Below are positions 1 to 9,145 of a stretch of DNA of 64,000 bases, in pieces; position 1 is the first letter of the stretch, and every line of letters starts with the position of its first letter. The notes below the pieces were generated by a model. It saw nothing but the letters and a program-made list of their open reading frames with translations. It was not told the DNA's origin and ran no database searches. The position numbers were made by a program, and so were the translations under genes. The DNA lies in the NCBI RefSeq assembly GCF_947498515.1, contig NZ_CANMKO010000001.1:310001-374000 (forward strand), in the 5' to 3' direction. Source of the DNA: an uncultured Pelagimonas sp. (GTDB taxonomy: Bacteria; Pseudomonadota; Alphaproteobacteria; Rhodobacterales; Rhodobacteraceae).

Positions 1-471
1 GAACTGTTGGCCGGTGGCCAGACAAGCGTTCTAACCCGCAAGTTGCAGTTCGAAACCCAAAAAGCCGTCTATAGCAGCGCGTTTTATAGCGGCGTGTCCT
101 ATGACGATAGCACCTTTGGCCTCATCATTGTGCCTGCTCGCGGCGTCAGCCTCGAAGACGGTGAGGCGGCTTTGGATGCTGCGGTTGCCGAATTCCTCAA
201 AGAGGGCGTCGACCCAGAGCAACTGGAGCGCATCAAGTTCCAGCTCAAGGCCCAATCCATCTATTCACGCGATGACGCCAATGGATTGGCCCGTCGATAT
301 GGCGCGGCGCTGACCTCGGGATTAACGGTACAGGATGTGCAGGATTGGCCCGAGATTTTGCAAGCTGTCACCGCCGAAGATGTGATTGCCGCCGCGCAAG
401 AGGTGTTTGACCTCAAACATTCGGTGACCGGCTATCTGACCAACGAACCCGCACAGGAGGCAGCGCAATGA
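1..471 (+). CDS. M16 family zinc peptidase, C-terminal part (5' end outside window)
   Basis: The reading frame is open from base 1, so the gene starts left of the window; about 156 residues are visible. They look like the C-terminal half of an M16 (pitrilysin/PqqL/processing-peptidase type) domain: a glycine-rich stretch (LAGGQTSVL), a beta-rich central part (FGLIIVPARG) and a closing helical region. The catalytic HxxEH half would lie outside the window, so activity cannot be judged. The stop overlaps the ATG of the next M16 gene by four bases (ATGA), indicating translational coupling and probably a heterodimeric periplasmic peptidase. Family call rests on weak similarity plus the tandem arrangement, which is typical of alphaproteobacteria. 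Confidence 0.8.
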   Translation, partial: ELLAGGQTSVLTRKLQFETQKAVYSSAFYSGVSYDDSTFGLIIVPARGVSLEDGEAALDAAVAEFLKEGVDPEQLERIKFQLKAQSIYSRDDANGLARRYGAALTSGLTVQDVQDWPEILQAVTAEDVIAAAQEVFDLKHSVTGYLTNEPAQEAAQ

Positions 472-1766
472 AGCGTTTGATTTTGGCCATGGGCCTGATG
501 TTCACTGCCGCGATTGCGCAGGCCAGTACCGACATCCAAGAAGTCGAAAGCCCCGGTGGTTTCAAAGCGTGGTTGGTCGAAGAACCGTCGATCCCCTTTG
601 TGGCGCTTGAATTGCGTTTCAAGGGCGGCGCATCGCTTGATGCGGCGGGCAAACGCGGTGCTGCCAATTTGATGGTGGCCCTCTTGGAAGAAGGGGCGGC
701 CGACATGGATGCCCATGCCTTTGCCCAAGCCGGTGAAAGCATTGCGGCGCAATTTAGCTATGATATCGGCGATGATGCCGTGCGCATTTCCGCCAAGTTC
801 CTGACCGAAACCCGCGACGAAGCGGTCGATTTGCTCAAACAATCGCTGCTGGCCCCGCGGTTTGATCAAGACGCCATTGACCGGGTTCGCCGCCAAGTGA
901 TTGCGGGTATCCAATCCGACATCAAAGACCCCGACAGCATCGCCAATGTCAGCTGGGACAAGATGGTGTTTGGCGATCATCCCTATGGCTCTGATTACAA
1001 TGGCACCGAAGACAGCGTCGCGGCGCTGACCCGTGATGATCTCATGGCGGCGCATCAATCTATCCTGACGCGGGATCGGGTCTATGTGGCTGCGGCGGGT
1101 GATATTTCCGCCGACGAATTGGGCGCGTTGATGGATACGCTTTTGTCTGACCTTCCCGCCACCGGCGCACCACAGCCTGCGGATGTCGATGTTCAGACCA
1201 AGGCCGGTGTCACCGTGATCCCTTTTGATACCCCGCAATCCGTGGCGATTTTTGGCCACAAGGGGATGAAACGCCACGACCCGGATTTCTTTACCGCCTA
1301 TGTGTTGAACGTCATCCTTGGTGGTGGCGGGTTTGAGGCGCGTCTAATGCAAGAAGTGCGCGAAAAGCGTGGCCTGACCTATGGCGTCTACTCTTATCTT
1401 GTCCCCAAAGAACACGCCGAGCTTTACCTAGGGCGTGTGGCTTCGGCCAATGATCGCATCGCCGAAGCGGTGTCGGTTATTTCAGATGAGTGGGCCAAAA
1501 TGGCGGCAAATGGGGTTACCGAAGAAGAACTCGCCCGCGCCAAAACCTATCTGACCGGGTCCTATCCGCTCCGTTTTGATGGCAATGGCCCAATCGCACG
1601 GATTTTGGTTGGCATGCAGATGGAGGGGTTAACCCCCGATTACATCACCACCCGAAATGATCAGATCGAGGCCGTCACGCTCGACGATGTGAAACGGGTC
1701 GCGGCCGAGCTGTTGCACCCCGACGCCTTGCATTTTGTTGTTGTCGGTCAGCCCGAGGGGCTTTGA
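468..1766 (+). CDS. M16 family peptidase-like protein, probably the non-catalytic partner
   Basis: This 432-residue protein begins with a signal peptide (MKRLILAMGLMFTAAIAQAS, cleavage near residue 20), so it is exported. It has the M16 layout: an N-terminal domain with GASLD...NLMVALLEEGA where active members have HFLEH, and a C-terminal domain with VREKRGLTYGVYSY, the R/Y substrate-binding motif of M16B proteins. The zinc-binding HxxEH is absent, whereas the R/Y motif is intact. This is the usual picture for the second gene of an M16 pair, where one subunit holds the zinc and the other the R/Y motif. ATGA overlap with the upstream gene supports co-translation. Confidence 0.88.
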   Translation: MKRLILAMGLMFTAAIAQASTDIQEVESPGGFKAWLVEEPSIPFVALELRFKGGASLDAAGKRGAANLMVALLEEGAADMDAHAFAQAGESIAAQFSYDIGDDAVRISAKFLTETRDEAVDLLKQSLLAPRFDQDAIDRVRRQVIAGIQSDIKDPDSIANVSWDKMVFGDHPYGSDYNGTEDSVAALTRDDLMAAHQSILTRDRVYVAAAGDISADELGALMDTLLSDLPATGAPQPADVDVQTKAGVTVIPFDTPQSVAIFGHKGMKRHDPDFFTAYVLNVILGGGGFEARLMQEVREKRGLTYGVYSYLVPKEHAELYLGRVASANDRIAEAVSVISDEWAKMAANGVTEEELARAKTYLTGSYPLRFDGNGPIARILVGMQMEGLTPDYITTRNDQIEAVTLDDVKRVAAELLHPDALHFVVVGQPEGL

Positions 1767-1787
1767 TCCATCCAACGGCGCAAAGAA

Positions 1788-1817
1788 AAAGGGCGGGGTC
1801 GTTAAACCCCGCCCTTT
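1788..1817. terminator. Bidirectional terminator between M16 pair and dapA
   Basis: Twelve-base arms AAAGGGCGGGGT and ACCCCGCCCTTT flank a six-base loop. The A-run on one side and T-rich sequence on the other let it work for both converging transcripts (M16 from the left, dapA from the right). Confidence 0.8.
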
Positions 1818-1839
1818 CTATATTCTGGCGATCTATTCT

Positions 1840-2712
1840 TTAGACAAGACCGGCATGGGCCAAAGCGGCATCAATCCGGGCGCGCGTTGCATCCGAAACC
1901 GGAAGCAGCGGCAGGCGCACTTCTTCACTGCATAGACCCAGTTTCGACATGGCGTATTTCGCACCACACAGACCCGGTTCGGCAAAGATAGCCTGATGCA
2001 GCGGCATCACTTTGTCTTGAATCTCAAGCGCCTTGGCGTAATCACCCGCCAAACAGGCCTCTTGCATTTGCGCCAGCAACGCCGGGGCCGCATTGGCCGT
2101 CACCGAAATACAGCCGACGCCACCTTGGGCATTGAACCCATGGGCCGTGGCATCTTCGCCGGAAATCTGTGCGAAATCGGTGCCGCATGTGATCCGCTGC
2201 TGGCAAACCCGCGCCAAATCACCGGTGGCATCTTTGACGCCGACGATGTTTTTCAGCTTGGCCAGCTCACCCATGGTTTCAGGCGACATATCAACAACCG
2301 AACGACCCGGAATATTGTAGATCACAATCGGCAAATCGGCGCTGTCATGGGCGGCTTTGAAATGCGCAATCAGACCGGCTTGGGTCGGTTTGTTGTAATA
2401 CGGCGTCACGATCAACGCGCCCTGCGCACCCACTTTGGCGGCATGTTGGACGAATCGGATCGTCTCGGCGGTGTTGTTTGACCCGGCTCCGGCGATCACC
2501 GGCACGCGGCCGGCGGCTTGGGCAACCACTGTTTCGATCACAGCTTCGTGTTCTTCGTGGGTCAGGGTGGGGCTTTCGCCCGTTGTTCCGACCGGCACCA
2601 AACCGTGGCTACCTTGATCGATTTGCCAATCGACCAAGCGTTTGAGCGTGTCGAAATCCACTGCGCCGTCTTTCAACGGCGTGACCAGGGCTGGCATTGA
2701 TCCCTTGAACAT
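1840..2712 (-). CDS. dapA: 4-hydroxy-tetrahydrodipicolinate synthase
   Basis: DapA condenses pyruvate with aspartate semialdehyde, the first committed step of lysine and diaminopimelate synthesis in the cytoplasm. The 290-residue length is normal for the family. Hallmarks are GTTGES at residues 42-47, YYNKP near 105-109, IYNIPGR with the catalytic tyrosine Y132, and GVKDATGD with the Schiff-base lysine K160. It is transcribed alone, divergent from the lytic transglycosylase gene across about 140 bp and convergent with the M16 pair at a shared terminator. Roseobacters can carry DapA paralogues of other specificity, but the motifs fit true DapA. Confidence 0.95.
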   Translation of the reverse strand: MFKGSMPALVTPLKDGAVDFDTLKRLVDWQIDQGSHGLVPVGTTGESPTLTHEEHEAVIETVVAQAAGRVPVIAGAGSNNTAETIRFVQHAAKVGAQGALIVTPYYNKPTQAGLIAHFKAAHDSADLPIVIYNIPGRSVVDMSPETMGELAKLKNIVGVKDATGDLARVCQQRITCGTDFAQISGEDATAHGFNAQGGVGCISVTANAAPALLAQMQEACLAGDYAKALEIQDKVMPLHQAIFAEPGLCGAKYAMSKLGLCSEEVRLPLLPVSDATRARIDAALAHAGLV

Positions 2713-2852
2713 CTCACGCTCCTATTGTCTGTTCATCATCAGGTTCAGGAGAAAATCCGCCACCAAACAGGATTGTCAGTTGAAGGCCCGCAAGCTGGCT
2801 ATATCTTCCTCCGTAAGCGTCTATTCCTTTTCAAGCCGGAAAATGCAAGCCG

Positions 2853-4817
2853 ATGTCGCGTGTTCTTGTCTCAGGTTTCCTGACACTGTTTCTTTTCGCC
2901 ACCAGCTCGGCTGTGTGGGCACAGGACGCTGGCCAATCCATGGCCCGCGCGATGGAGGCTATGCGCCAAGGCAATTGGGCCGCCGCGCGAATCGAAGCGC
3001 GCGGGGACGGGCAGGCGGCATTGGACGTCATTTTGTGGCACGCCTTGCGTGCCGGGCGTGGCGACGCGGTCGAGGTTCAGGATTTTCTGGCCCGCAATGG
3101 CGATTGGCCGGGCCTCTCCTATCTGAAAGAAAAATCCGAAGCGGCGATGTCATCGGCCACTTACAAGGATATCCGTAGTTTTTACGACGGGCACACGCCG
3201 CAAACCGGCACTGGCGCGCTGTCATTGGCGCGCGCCTGGCTTGACCTTGGCGAAGAGGGGGCCGCGCAGGCCGAAATCGTTTTGGCGTGGCGGACCCTGT
3301 CCATGTCCGGCGACGAACGCCGCGCGTTTTTGGAAAACTGGGGTGAGGTCCTTGCCGATCATCATGTGGCCCGACTCGACTATGCCTTGTGGAAAGGCTG
3401 GAGCCGCAATGCCGGGGCGATGGTTCCCTTTGTTGACGAGGGGTGGCAAGCACTTGCCGAAGCGCGGCTGGCCCTGCGCAACAAGGGCGGCGGTGTTGAT
3501 ACGTTGATCGAAAAAGTGCCTGCGGCGCTCCAAAATCACCCCGGATTGGCCTTTGAACGCTTTATGTGGCGGGTGAGCAAACGCCGCGATGCCGAGGCGA
3601 TTGACCTTTTGCTGGATCGCTCCGAAAGCGCCGAAAAACTGGGCGAACCGTGGGCTTGGGCACGGGCGCGCCGTGATCTGGCCCGCAAACGCATGCGCGC
3701 CGGGGCGGTGACCGAAGCCTATAATATTGCCTCCTCGCACCATCTTGTTGACGGGTCTTCCTTTGCCGATCTGGAATGGTTGTCCGGTTATCTGGCTTTA
3801 CGGTTCCTTGATAAACCCGATCTCGCCCTGCAACATTTCACCAATTTCCGCGCCGGTGTCTGGACCCCGATCTCGCTTGGTCGGGCCGGGTATTGGATCG
3901 GTCGTGCCCACGAGGCGCTTGGTGATACGGCCGCCGCCCAAGAGGCCTATGGGCTTGGCGCGCAATATCAGACGTCATTCTATGGGCTTTTGGCGGCGGA
4001 ACGCGGCGGCATCGGCTTTGATGGCAAGCTTGATGGCTCCGAAACTTTTCCCGATTGGCGCAGTGCCGAGTTCACCAAAGGCTCGGTTTTCAATGCCGGG
4101 GTGGTGTTGCTTGCGGCGGGCGAGATCAGCTTGGCGGAACGTTTCCTGACCCATCTCGCCGAATCCCAAGACCGGGTGGGCATGGGCCAGATCGGTCATA
4201 TGCTGCGCGACATGCGCCGCCCGCATATCCAAGTCATGCTTGGCAAACGGGCCGCCAAATTCGGGTTTGAACTGGCCGCGCCTTATTATGCGGTGCCGGA
4301 TCAGATCGCCAAAGCCTCTTTCCCGGTTCCCAAGGAACTGGTCCTTGCCATTTCGCGGCGCGAATCCGAATTTGACCCCGGTGTGATTTCCGGGGCAGGC
4401 GCACGCGGTTATATGCAACTGATGCCCGGCACCGCCAAAGAGGTCTCGGATCAACTGGGGCTCGAATATAGCAAAGACAAATTGCTAAGCGATCCCGCCT
4501 ATAACGCCACGCTCGGCTCGACCTACTTGGCGACCCTGTCCAAACGGTTTGGGGCCAATGCGGTGATGATGTCGGCGGGCTACAACGCTGGTCCCTCGCG
4601 TCCGATCCGGTGGATGGAGCTATACGGTGATCCGCGCAAAGGTGAGGTTGATGTGATTGATTTCATTGAGTTCATCCCCTTTGACGAGACGCGCAATTAC
4701 GTTATGCGGGTTTCTGAGAGCCTGCCGGTTTATCGCGCCCGCCTTGGTCAAAACCCGCACCCGGTGCCATTCTCAAAAGAACTCATTGGTTCAACCCTGC
4801 CGGCGCTCTCGCCATAG
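2853..4817 (+). CDS. Soluble lytic murein transglycosylase (Slt70-like)
   Basis: A periplasmic enzyme that cleaves peptidoglycan between MurNAc and GlcNAc to give 1,6-anhydro ends. The 654 residues start with a signal peptide ending around AVWA-QD (residue 24), continue with a long alpha-helical region of TPR-like character (about 30-470), and end with the GH23 SLT domain (about 490-610). The catalytic glutamate is E504 in ISRRESEFDP, followed by GARGYMQLMP and MSAGYNAGP, the standard GH23 motifs. Its last 27 bases overlap the 3' end of the convergent DMT transporter gene. Confidence 0.93.
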   Translation: MSRVLVSGFLTLFLFATSSAVWAQDAGQSMARAMEAMRQGNWAAARIEARGDGQAALDVILWHALRAGRGDAVEVQDFLARNGDWPGLSYLKEKSEAAMSSATYKDIRSFYDGHTPQTGTGALSLARAWLDLGEEGAAQAEIVLAWRTLSMSGDERRAFLENWGEVLADHHVARLDYALWKGWSRNAGAMVPFVDEGWQALAEARLALRNKGGGVDTLIEKVPAALQNHPGLAFERFMWRVSKRRDAEAIDLLLDRSESAEKLGEPWAWARARRDLARKRMRAGAVTEAYNIASSHHLVDGSSFADLEWLSGYLALRFLDKPDLALQHFTNFRAGVWTPISLGRAGYWIGRAHEALGDTAAAQEAYGLGAQYQTSFYGLLAAERGGIGFDGKLDGSETFPDWRSAEFTKGSVFNAGVVLLAAGEISLAERFLTHLAESQDRVGMGQIGHMLRDMRRPHIQVMLGKRAAKFGFELAAPYYAVPDQIAKASFPVPKELVLAISRRESEFDPGVISGAGARGYMQLMPGTAKEVSDQLGLEYSKDKLLSDPAYNATLGSTYLATLSKRFGANAVMMSAGYNAGPSRPIRWMELYGDPRKGEVDVIDFIEFIPFDETRNYVMRVSESLPVYRARLGQNPHPVPFSKELIGSTLPALSP

Positions 4818-5657
4818 GGTAAAGAGGCCCGCGCCGATGATGATCGTCGCCCCAAGAACCACGTTCGGGCGGACAATTTCCGAGAAAAGCACCACGCCAA
4901 AGGCACTGGCAAAGGCCAATTGCAAATAGGCAAAGGGCTGCAAAGCGCTGGCCTCGGCGATCTCATAACATTTGATCAACATGAAATGCCCAAGGATGCC
5001 AAACAGGCTCAGGGCCACCATCCATCCCCAATCCGGGGTGCTCATCGGTTCCCAGAATGCGAAGCCAGTCACCGTTGCGGTGAGCGCACCAATGGTGCCG
5101 GTGTAAAAGAACGAGGTCATGGCGCTGTCATCGCGGGCGACATAGCGGGTCAAAAGACCATAAAGCGCGAACATCAACGCGCCGACCAAAGGGATGATCG
5201 CATAGGGCGAAAACACCCCGCCTGAGGGCTGCAAAACAATCAATACGCCAAAAAAGCCGACGCCAATCGCTACCCAGCGCCGCCATCCGACATGTTCGCC
5301 CAAAACCGGGCCGGAAAGGGCGGCGATGATCAAAGGGTAACAGATGAAAATCGCATGGCTTTCGACCAAACCCAGATAGACAAAAGACAGGACCGTTACA
5401 CAGATTTCCAACACCAAAAGCACACTGCGAAATAGCTGAAGCCAGGGGCGCTTGCTTTGCGCCACTTTGCGCAATCCCCCCGATTGCCGGGAGCAAAAGG
5501 CGATGACAAAGGCCCCGAAAAACCAGAACCGGATCATCACCACCATCATGACGTTATAGGTTTCGGCCAAATGGCGCGACATGCCGTCCTGAACGGCAAA
5601 GATGAACATGGTGGCGATCATCAGCCAGATGCCAAGGGCCTGATTTTGCTGTGCCAT
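4791..5657 (-). CDS. DMT superfamily (EamA-type) transporter
   Basis: A 288-residue hydrophobic protein with about ten predicted membrane helices in two EamA repeats (roughly residues 8-140 and 150-285). Substrate cannot be read from the sequence; relatives export amino acids, nucleosides or other metabolites. It lies 12 bases downstream of the mnmD gene on the same strand, so the two are probably cotranscribed. Its 3' end overlaps the end of the lytic transglycosylase gene on the other strand by 27 bases. Confidence 0.9.
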   Translation of the reverse strand: MAQQNQALGIWLMIATMFIFAVQDGMSRHLAETYNVMMVVMIRFWFFGAFVIAFCSRQSGGLRKVAQSKRPWLQLFRSVLLVLEICVTVLSFVYLGLVESHAIFICYPLIIAALSGPVLGEHVGWRRWVAIGVGFFGVLIVLQPSGGVFSPYAIIPLVGALMFALYGLLTRYVARDDSAMTSFFYTGTIGALTATVTGFAFWEPMSTPDWGWMVALSLFGILGHFMLIKCYEIAEASALQPFAYLQLAFASAFGVVLFSEIVRPNVVLGATIIIGAGLFTLWRERRQG

Positions 5658-5669
5658 TGGCGGCCCCCT

Positions 5670-6332
5670 TTAGGCGGGCTTGATCGCCCGTGTCATATGT
5701 CGCTTGCGTCCGTACCCCGGAAGCCGTGTCACTTCGAGCCCGGCAGCGACAAGCCCACGTCGCACATGACCCGCGGCGGTATATGTCGCGGCGCTAGCTC
5801 CGGGGGCCATATGCGCCCCGACCTCGGCCATCAATTCGGGTGACCAAAGCTCGGGGTTTTTGGCAGGGGAAAACCCATCAAGAAACCACGCATCGGCCTT
5901 GCCCTGCCATTGGGGAAGTGTCTCGCGCGCGTCGCCTTCAACCATTTCAAACCACAAATCCGCGATCTCAAACGTGTTCTTTCCCCAATGCGGGGCAAGC
6001 TCGCTGGCGATCTCGGCCACATCGTCAAAGGCCGCCTGTGCGCGGGTCATGTCCGGTGCGCTTAGCGGGAAGGCTTCGAACGTGGTAAAGCGCAACTGGC
6101 CCGTGATACCGGTTTGGCGCCAAAGCTGAAGCGCCGCCAAAAGGTTCAACCCGGTGCCAAAGCCCAACTCGGCTATTTGAAACCCACCGCAAAAGCGATC
6201 GGGCAGGCCGTTGCCTTGCAAAAACACATGTCGCGTTTCGTCCAATCCGTTTTCAAGCGAGAAATACGGGTCATCAAACCGGGTGGACACGGGCGTTTCG
6301 CCGCGCCAATCAAGGCTGTGGTGGTCTGCCAT
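5670..6332 (-). CDS. mnmD: tRNA 5-methylaminomethyl-2-thiouridine methyltransferase (MnmD; MnmC N-domain)
   Basis: SAM-dependent enzyme that methylates nm5(s2)U34 in tRNA anticodons to mnm5(s2)U. The 220-residue product carries the SAM motif AELGFGTGLNLL, the conserved EAFPL after strand 2, and DAWFLDGFSPAKNPELWS, all typical of the DUF752/MnmC methyltransferase domain. The start at MADHHSLDW was chosen because AAGGA sits seven bases upstream and homologues begin there; a longer open frame upstream looks non-coding. In E. coli this domain is fused to an FAD domain; here the FAD half is a separate, divergent gene 50 bp away. Confidence 0.88.
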   Translation of the reverse strand: MADHHSLDWRGETPVSTRFDDPYFSLENGLDETRHVFLQGNGLPDRFCGGFQIAELGFGTGLNLLAALQLWRQTGITGQLRFTTFEAFPLSAPDMTRAQAAFDDVAEIASELAPHWGKNTFEIADLWFEMVEGDARETLPQWQGKADAWFLDGFSPAKNPELWSPELMAEVGAHMAPGASAATYTAAGHVRRGLVAAGLEVTRLPGYGRKRHMTRAIKPA

Positions 6333-6382
6333 GGGCTTTGTCCTTAGAAGAGCGTGGATATGGAATACAGCGAGGTCCGGCA

Positions 6383-7429
6383 ATGGCAAGTGTGGATGTA
6401 ACCGTGCGCGGTGCAGGTATCTTTGGGTTGTCGGTGGCATGGGCCTGTGTATTGCGCGGGGCACGTGTTCGGGTGGTTGACCCAAACGGTCCCGGTGCCG
6501 GGTCTTCGGGCGGATTGGTCGGGGCATTGGCCCCGCATGTGCCGGAAAACTGGAATGAAAAGAAGGCGTTTCAACTCGATAGTCTGTTGATGGCCGAAGC
6601 CTTTTGGGCCGAGGTCGAAGAGGCGGGGGGCGTGACGGCGGGTTATGGGCGCACGGGGCGCTTGCAACCTGTGGCGGACGAGGCGGCGCTTGAGCTGGCC
6701 CGCGCGCGCGGTCGCGGGGCCGAGGCGCTATGGCAAGGCCGTGCGGTTTGGGATTTGGTCCACGTCAAAGACGCCGGGGATTTTGCCCCTTCAAGCCCAA
6801 GCGGATGGTTGATCCAAGACACGTTGACGGCGCGCATGGCCCCGCGACGGGCCGGGGCAGCATTGGTTGCGGCGCTTGTGGCGCGCGGTGTCGAGATTGT
6901 CGAAACCGCCCCGGATGAGGGGGCGGTGATCTGGGCGACGGGCTGGCGCGGATTGCTGGATTTGAACGAGGCTATGGGCCGCAAGGTCGGCGATGGCGTC
7001 AAAGGCCAGTCGGTGCATCTAAGATATGCGGCCCCAACGGCGGCGCAGGTGTTTGTCGAAGGGTTGCATATCATTCCGCACGCGGATGGCACGGTTGCGA
7101 TTGGCTCGACGTCGGAGCGGGATTTCGACAATCCGACATCGGTGGATGAGCAATGCGATGATCTGATTGCCCGCGCTTATGCGGCCTTGCCGGTTCTAAA
7201 AGAGGCCGAGGTGATTGGCCGCTGGGCTGGGGTGCGGCCACGGGCGCGGTCTCGGGCCCCTTTGTTGGGGGCGTGGCCTGGGCGGGATGGGCATTTTGTT
7301 GCCAATGGCGGTTTTAAAATCGGTTTTGGCATGGCTCCGAAAGTGGCCGAGGTGATGGCCGATTTGATGTTGAATGGACGCGATGCCATTCCTGAGGGCT
7401 TTGGATTTCAGGCCTGTTTCAAGCGGTGA
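6383..7429 (+). CDS. FAD-dependent oxidoreductase, MnmC C-domain-like
   Basis: A 348-residue DAO-fold flavoprotein. The N-terminus has the ADP-binding motif RGAGIFGLSVAW (GxGxxG) and the FAD-ribose acidic end of strand 2 (VRVVDP), then GAGSSGGLVGALAPHVPENWN, which resembles the MnmC oxidase domain. MnmC(o) removes the carboxymethyl group from cmnm5U34 using FAD. The start MASVDVTVRG was chosen over an upstream ATG because it has GAGG at -11 and fits the family N-terminus. The divergent mnmD next door strongly suggests the two together replace the fused enzyme, but a general amino acid oxidase role is possible. Confidence 0.78.
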   Translation: MASVDVTVRGAGIFGLSVAWACVLRGARVRVVDPNGPGAGSSGGLVGALAPHVPENWNEKKAFQLDSLLMAEAFWAEVEEAGGVTAGYGRTGRLQPVADEAALELARARGRGAEALWQGRAVWDLVHVKDAGDFAPSSPSGWLIQDTLTARMAPRRAGAALVAALVARGVEIVETAPDEGAVIWATGWRGLLDLNEAMGRKVGDGVKGQSVHLRYAAPTAAQVFVEGLHIIPHADGTVAIGSTSERDFDNPTSVDEQCDDLIARAYAALPVLKEAEVIGRWAGVRPRARSRAPLLGAWPGRDGHFVANGGFKIGFGMAPKVAEVMADLMLNGRDAIPEGFGFQACFKR

Positions 7430-7482
7430 TGGGGGTGACGCTGGGCTTCGCCCTCGCCCCACCCACCATCCCGCAAAGGCAC

Positions 7483-7516
7483 AAAAAAACCGGCGCGCAA
7501 TTCGCACCGGTTTTTT
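7483..7516. terminator. Terminator after the MnmC-like gene
   Basis: A-run, CCGGCGCG, short loop, CGCACCGG, then six T. It ends the plus-strand transcript and, with its A-run, could also stop the convergent MaoC transcript. A second perfect hairpin (GGTGGGGT-ttc-ACCCCACC, 7528-7546) follows immediately, just before the MaoC stop codon. Confidence 0.75.
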
Positions 7517-7551
7517 AAGGTTTGTAGGGTGGGGTTTCACCCCACCAATGG

Positions 7552-8007
7552 TTAGTCGAATTTGCGCGACGGGGCCAAAACCTTGGCCTCACCGATCAGC
7601 ACTTTTTTCCCATCAACCGAGCAATGGCAATCGAGCGTGACACGGCGTTTGCCATGGTCGATATCGACCACTTTGACCTCGGCATAGACCATGTCGCCGG
7701 GGCGCACGGGGGCAAGGAACTTGAGTGTCTGACCCATGTAAACCGTGCCGTGGCCGGGCAGTTGTTCGCCAATCACCGCAGAGATCAGACCCGCGGTCAG
7801 CATGCCATGGGCAATGCGGCCTTCAAAGATCGTGTCCTGTGCATAGTCGTCATCCATATGCACTGGGTTATGATCTGTCGAAACTTCAGCAAACATTTCG
7901 ATGTCCTTATCGGTGACCTGTTTGCGCAGGTACCGGGACATGCCCATTTCGATATCTTCGATGCAGATCGTGCCACGTGGCAGGTTGTCCAACATCTTAT
8001 CCTCCAT
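7552..8007 (-). CDS. MaoC-family (R)-specific enoyl-CoA hydratase-like protein
   Basis: A 151-residue single hot-dog-fold protein. The hydratase motif is present as STDHNPVHMDD, with the catalytic Asp45 and His50, followed by IAHGMLTAGLIS, so it is probably an active (R)-specific enoyl-CoA hydratase of the PhaJ/MaoC type, linked to fatty acid or polyhydroxyalkanoate metabolism. A second ATG four codons in (MLDNLP) is an alternative start. It is monocistronic, with a good minus-strand promoter in the gap before the HAD gene. Confidence 0.9.
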   Translation of the reverse strand: MEDKMLDNLPRGTICIEDIEMGMSRYLRKQVTDKDIEMFAEVSTDHNPVHMDDDYAQDTIFEGRIAHGMLTAGLISAVIGEQLPGHGTVYMGQTLKFLAPVRPGDMVYAEVKVVDIDHGKRRVTLDCHCSVDGKKVLIGEAKVLAPSRKFD

Positions 8008-8084
8008 GATGATCCGCCCTGATACGGCAAGTGACCAAAGTCACCGGGTAACAAATGGGCGTCCTTCTGCTGTGCTTTGTAATT

Positions 8085-8113
8085 TTATTACTTTGCACTT
8101 GCAGAAAAATCAA
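8085..8113 (-). promoter_or_regulatory. Candidate sigma70 promoter for the MaoC gene
   Basis: On the minus strand TTGATT (8113-8108) and TAATAA (8090-8085) are separated by exactly 17 bases, about 80 bp upstream of the MaoC ATG. The surrounding DNA is AT-rich compared with the flanking genes. Confidence 0.45.
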
Positions 8114-8125
8114 GGGGGAATTCTG

Positions 8126-8998
8126 TTATCGCAGCATCCCTATGCTGAATTGCGGAGCAATGTTTTCCTTGGCCAAATAGTCGTTTAGCGCCGCGCCATC
8201 CGGGTTAGTTGCGGTTTTTGTCTCAGCCCGTGCCAAACCGCCGGTGATGAAAAGAGAATCAATGTCCTCTCCCATGGCACCCATGATGTCGGTATGTGGG
8301 CCATCGCCGATGGCCAGAATGCCAATATCGGCGATGCCCGGTTTCAACGCGGCCAACCGGCGACGGGCGAGATCGTAGATTGGTGGATGCGGTTTGCCGA
8401 AATAGAGGCTCTCGCCGCCCATTTCCGTATAAAGCTGGGCCAAGGCCCCGGCGCACCATTCCCGCGTTTCACCGCGATCGACGACGATATCGGGGTTGGC
8501 ACAGAGAAGCTTTAGGCCCTTTTGCTTGGCATACAGAAACTGTCCGCGCATCTCCGACGGGTCCGCATGGGGGTTAAACGGGCCGCAACATATGATGCCC
8601 TCGGCCTCCTCAAGCGCGACCTGTTCTATTGTGACTGGGTTGTCGATTAGGCTGAGCGGTTCGAAAAACGGCTGGTCGTGGGGTTGGCCAATGAACCAAA
8701 CCTTGGAGCCAACAGCCCCTTGAAACATCGCAGAACGGCCACTATCGCCGGATGTGGCGATGTCGTCATAGGCGTCTTCGGGCACGTTGAATTTCACCAA
8801 TTGCTTGGCGACCTCGTGGCGCGAGCGCGGGGCATTGGTGACCAAAACCACAATGCCGCCAGTGGCGCGATAGGCTTGAAGCGCGGCCACTGCTTCGGGA
8901 AAGGCGGTGACGCCGTTGTGGACACAGCCCCACAGATCGACAAAGAGCGCCTCGTAGCGGTCTGAAATCTCGGAGAGGGCGGAGATAATCTGGGTCAT
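8126..8998 (-). CDS. TIGR01459-type HAD-superfamily class IIA hydrolase
   Basis: A 290-residue HAD phosphatase of the NagD-like (class IIA) group. The nucleophile motif is FVDLWGCVHNG with Asp21; the second position of the usual DxD is Trp, as is typical of this subfamily. Motif II is VTNAPRSRHEV, the lysine motif is YFGKPHPPIYD and the metal motif is AIGDGPHTDIMGA. The physiological substrate of the subfamily is unknown. It is transcribed in the same direction as the MaoC gene, about 118 bp away. Confidence 0.9.
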   Translation of the reverse strand: MTQIISALSEISDRYEALFVDLWGCVHNGVTAFPEAVAALQAYRATGGIVVLVTNAPRSRHEVAKQLVKFNVPEDAYDDIATSGDSGRSAMFQGAVGSKVWFIGQPHDQPFFEPLSLIDNPVTIEQVALEEAEGIICCGPFNPHADPSEMRGQFLYAKQKGLKLLCANPDIVVDRGETREWCAGALAQLYTEMGGESLYFGKPHPPIYDLARRRLAALKPGIADIGILAIGDGPHTDIMGAMGEDIDSLFITGGLARAETKTATNPDGAALNDYLAKENIAPQFSIGMLR

Positions 8999-9145
8999 GG
9001 GTGCGGATCACAGCTTGGGAACAATTGCCCCGGTCATCCCACATCGCGCCCCATGTGGAAAGGGGCGCCGGCTTTGTATTCTGGGCAATTCCACCGGAAT
9101 GCGCGCAAGTGCGCCCCGATAGCACCTCCGACTTTACCCCTGATT

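Noticed and set aside
1788-1817. Shared motif AAAGGGCGGGG with 50479 as a dispersed repeat family
   Set aside because: Both are independent terminators with the common GC-rich stem; loops and flanks differ.
7430-7560. Insertion-sequence terminal repeats
   Set aside because: The inverted repeats here are two transcription terminator hairpins between convergent genes; no transposase or target duplication.
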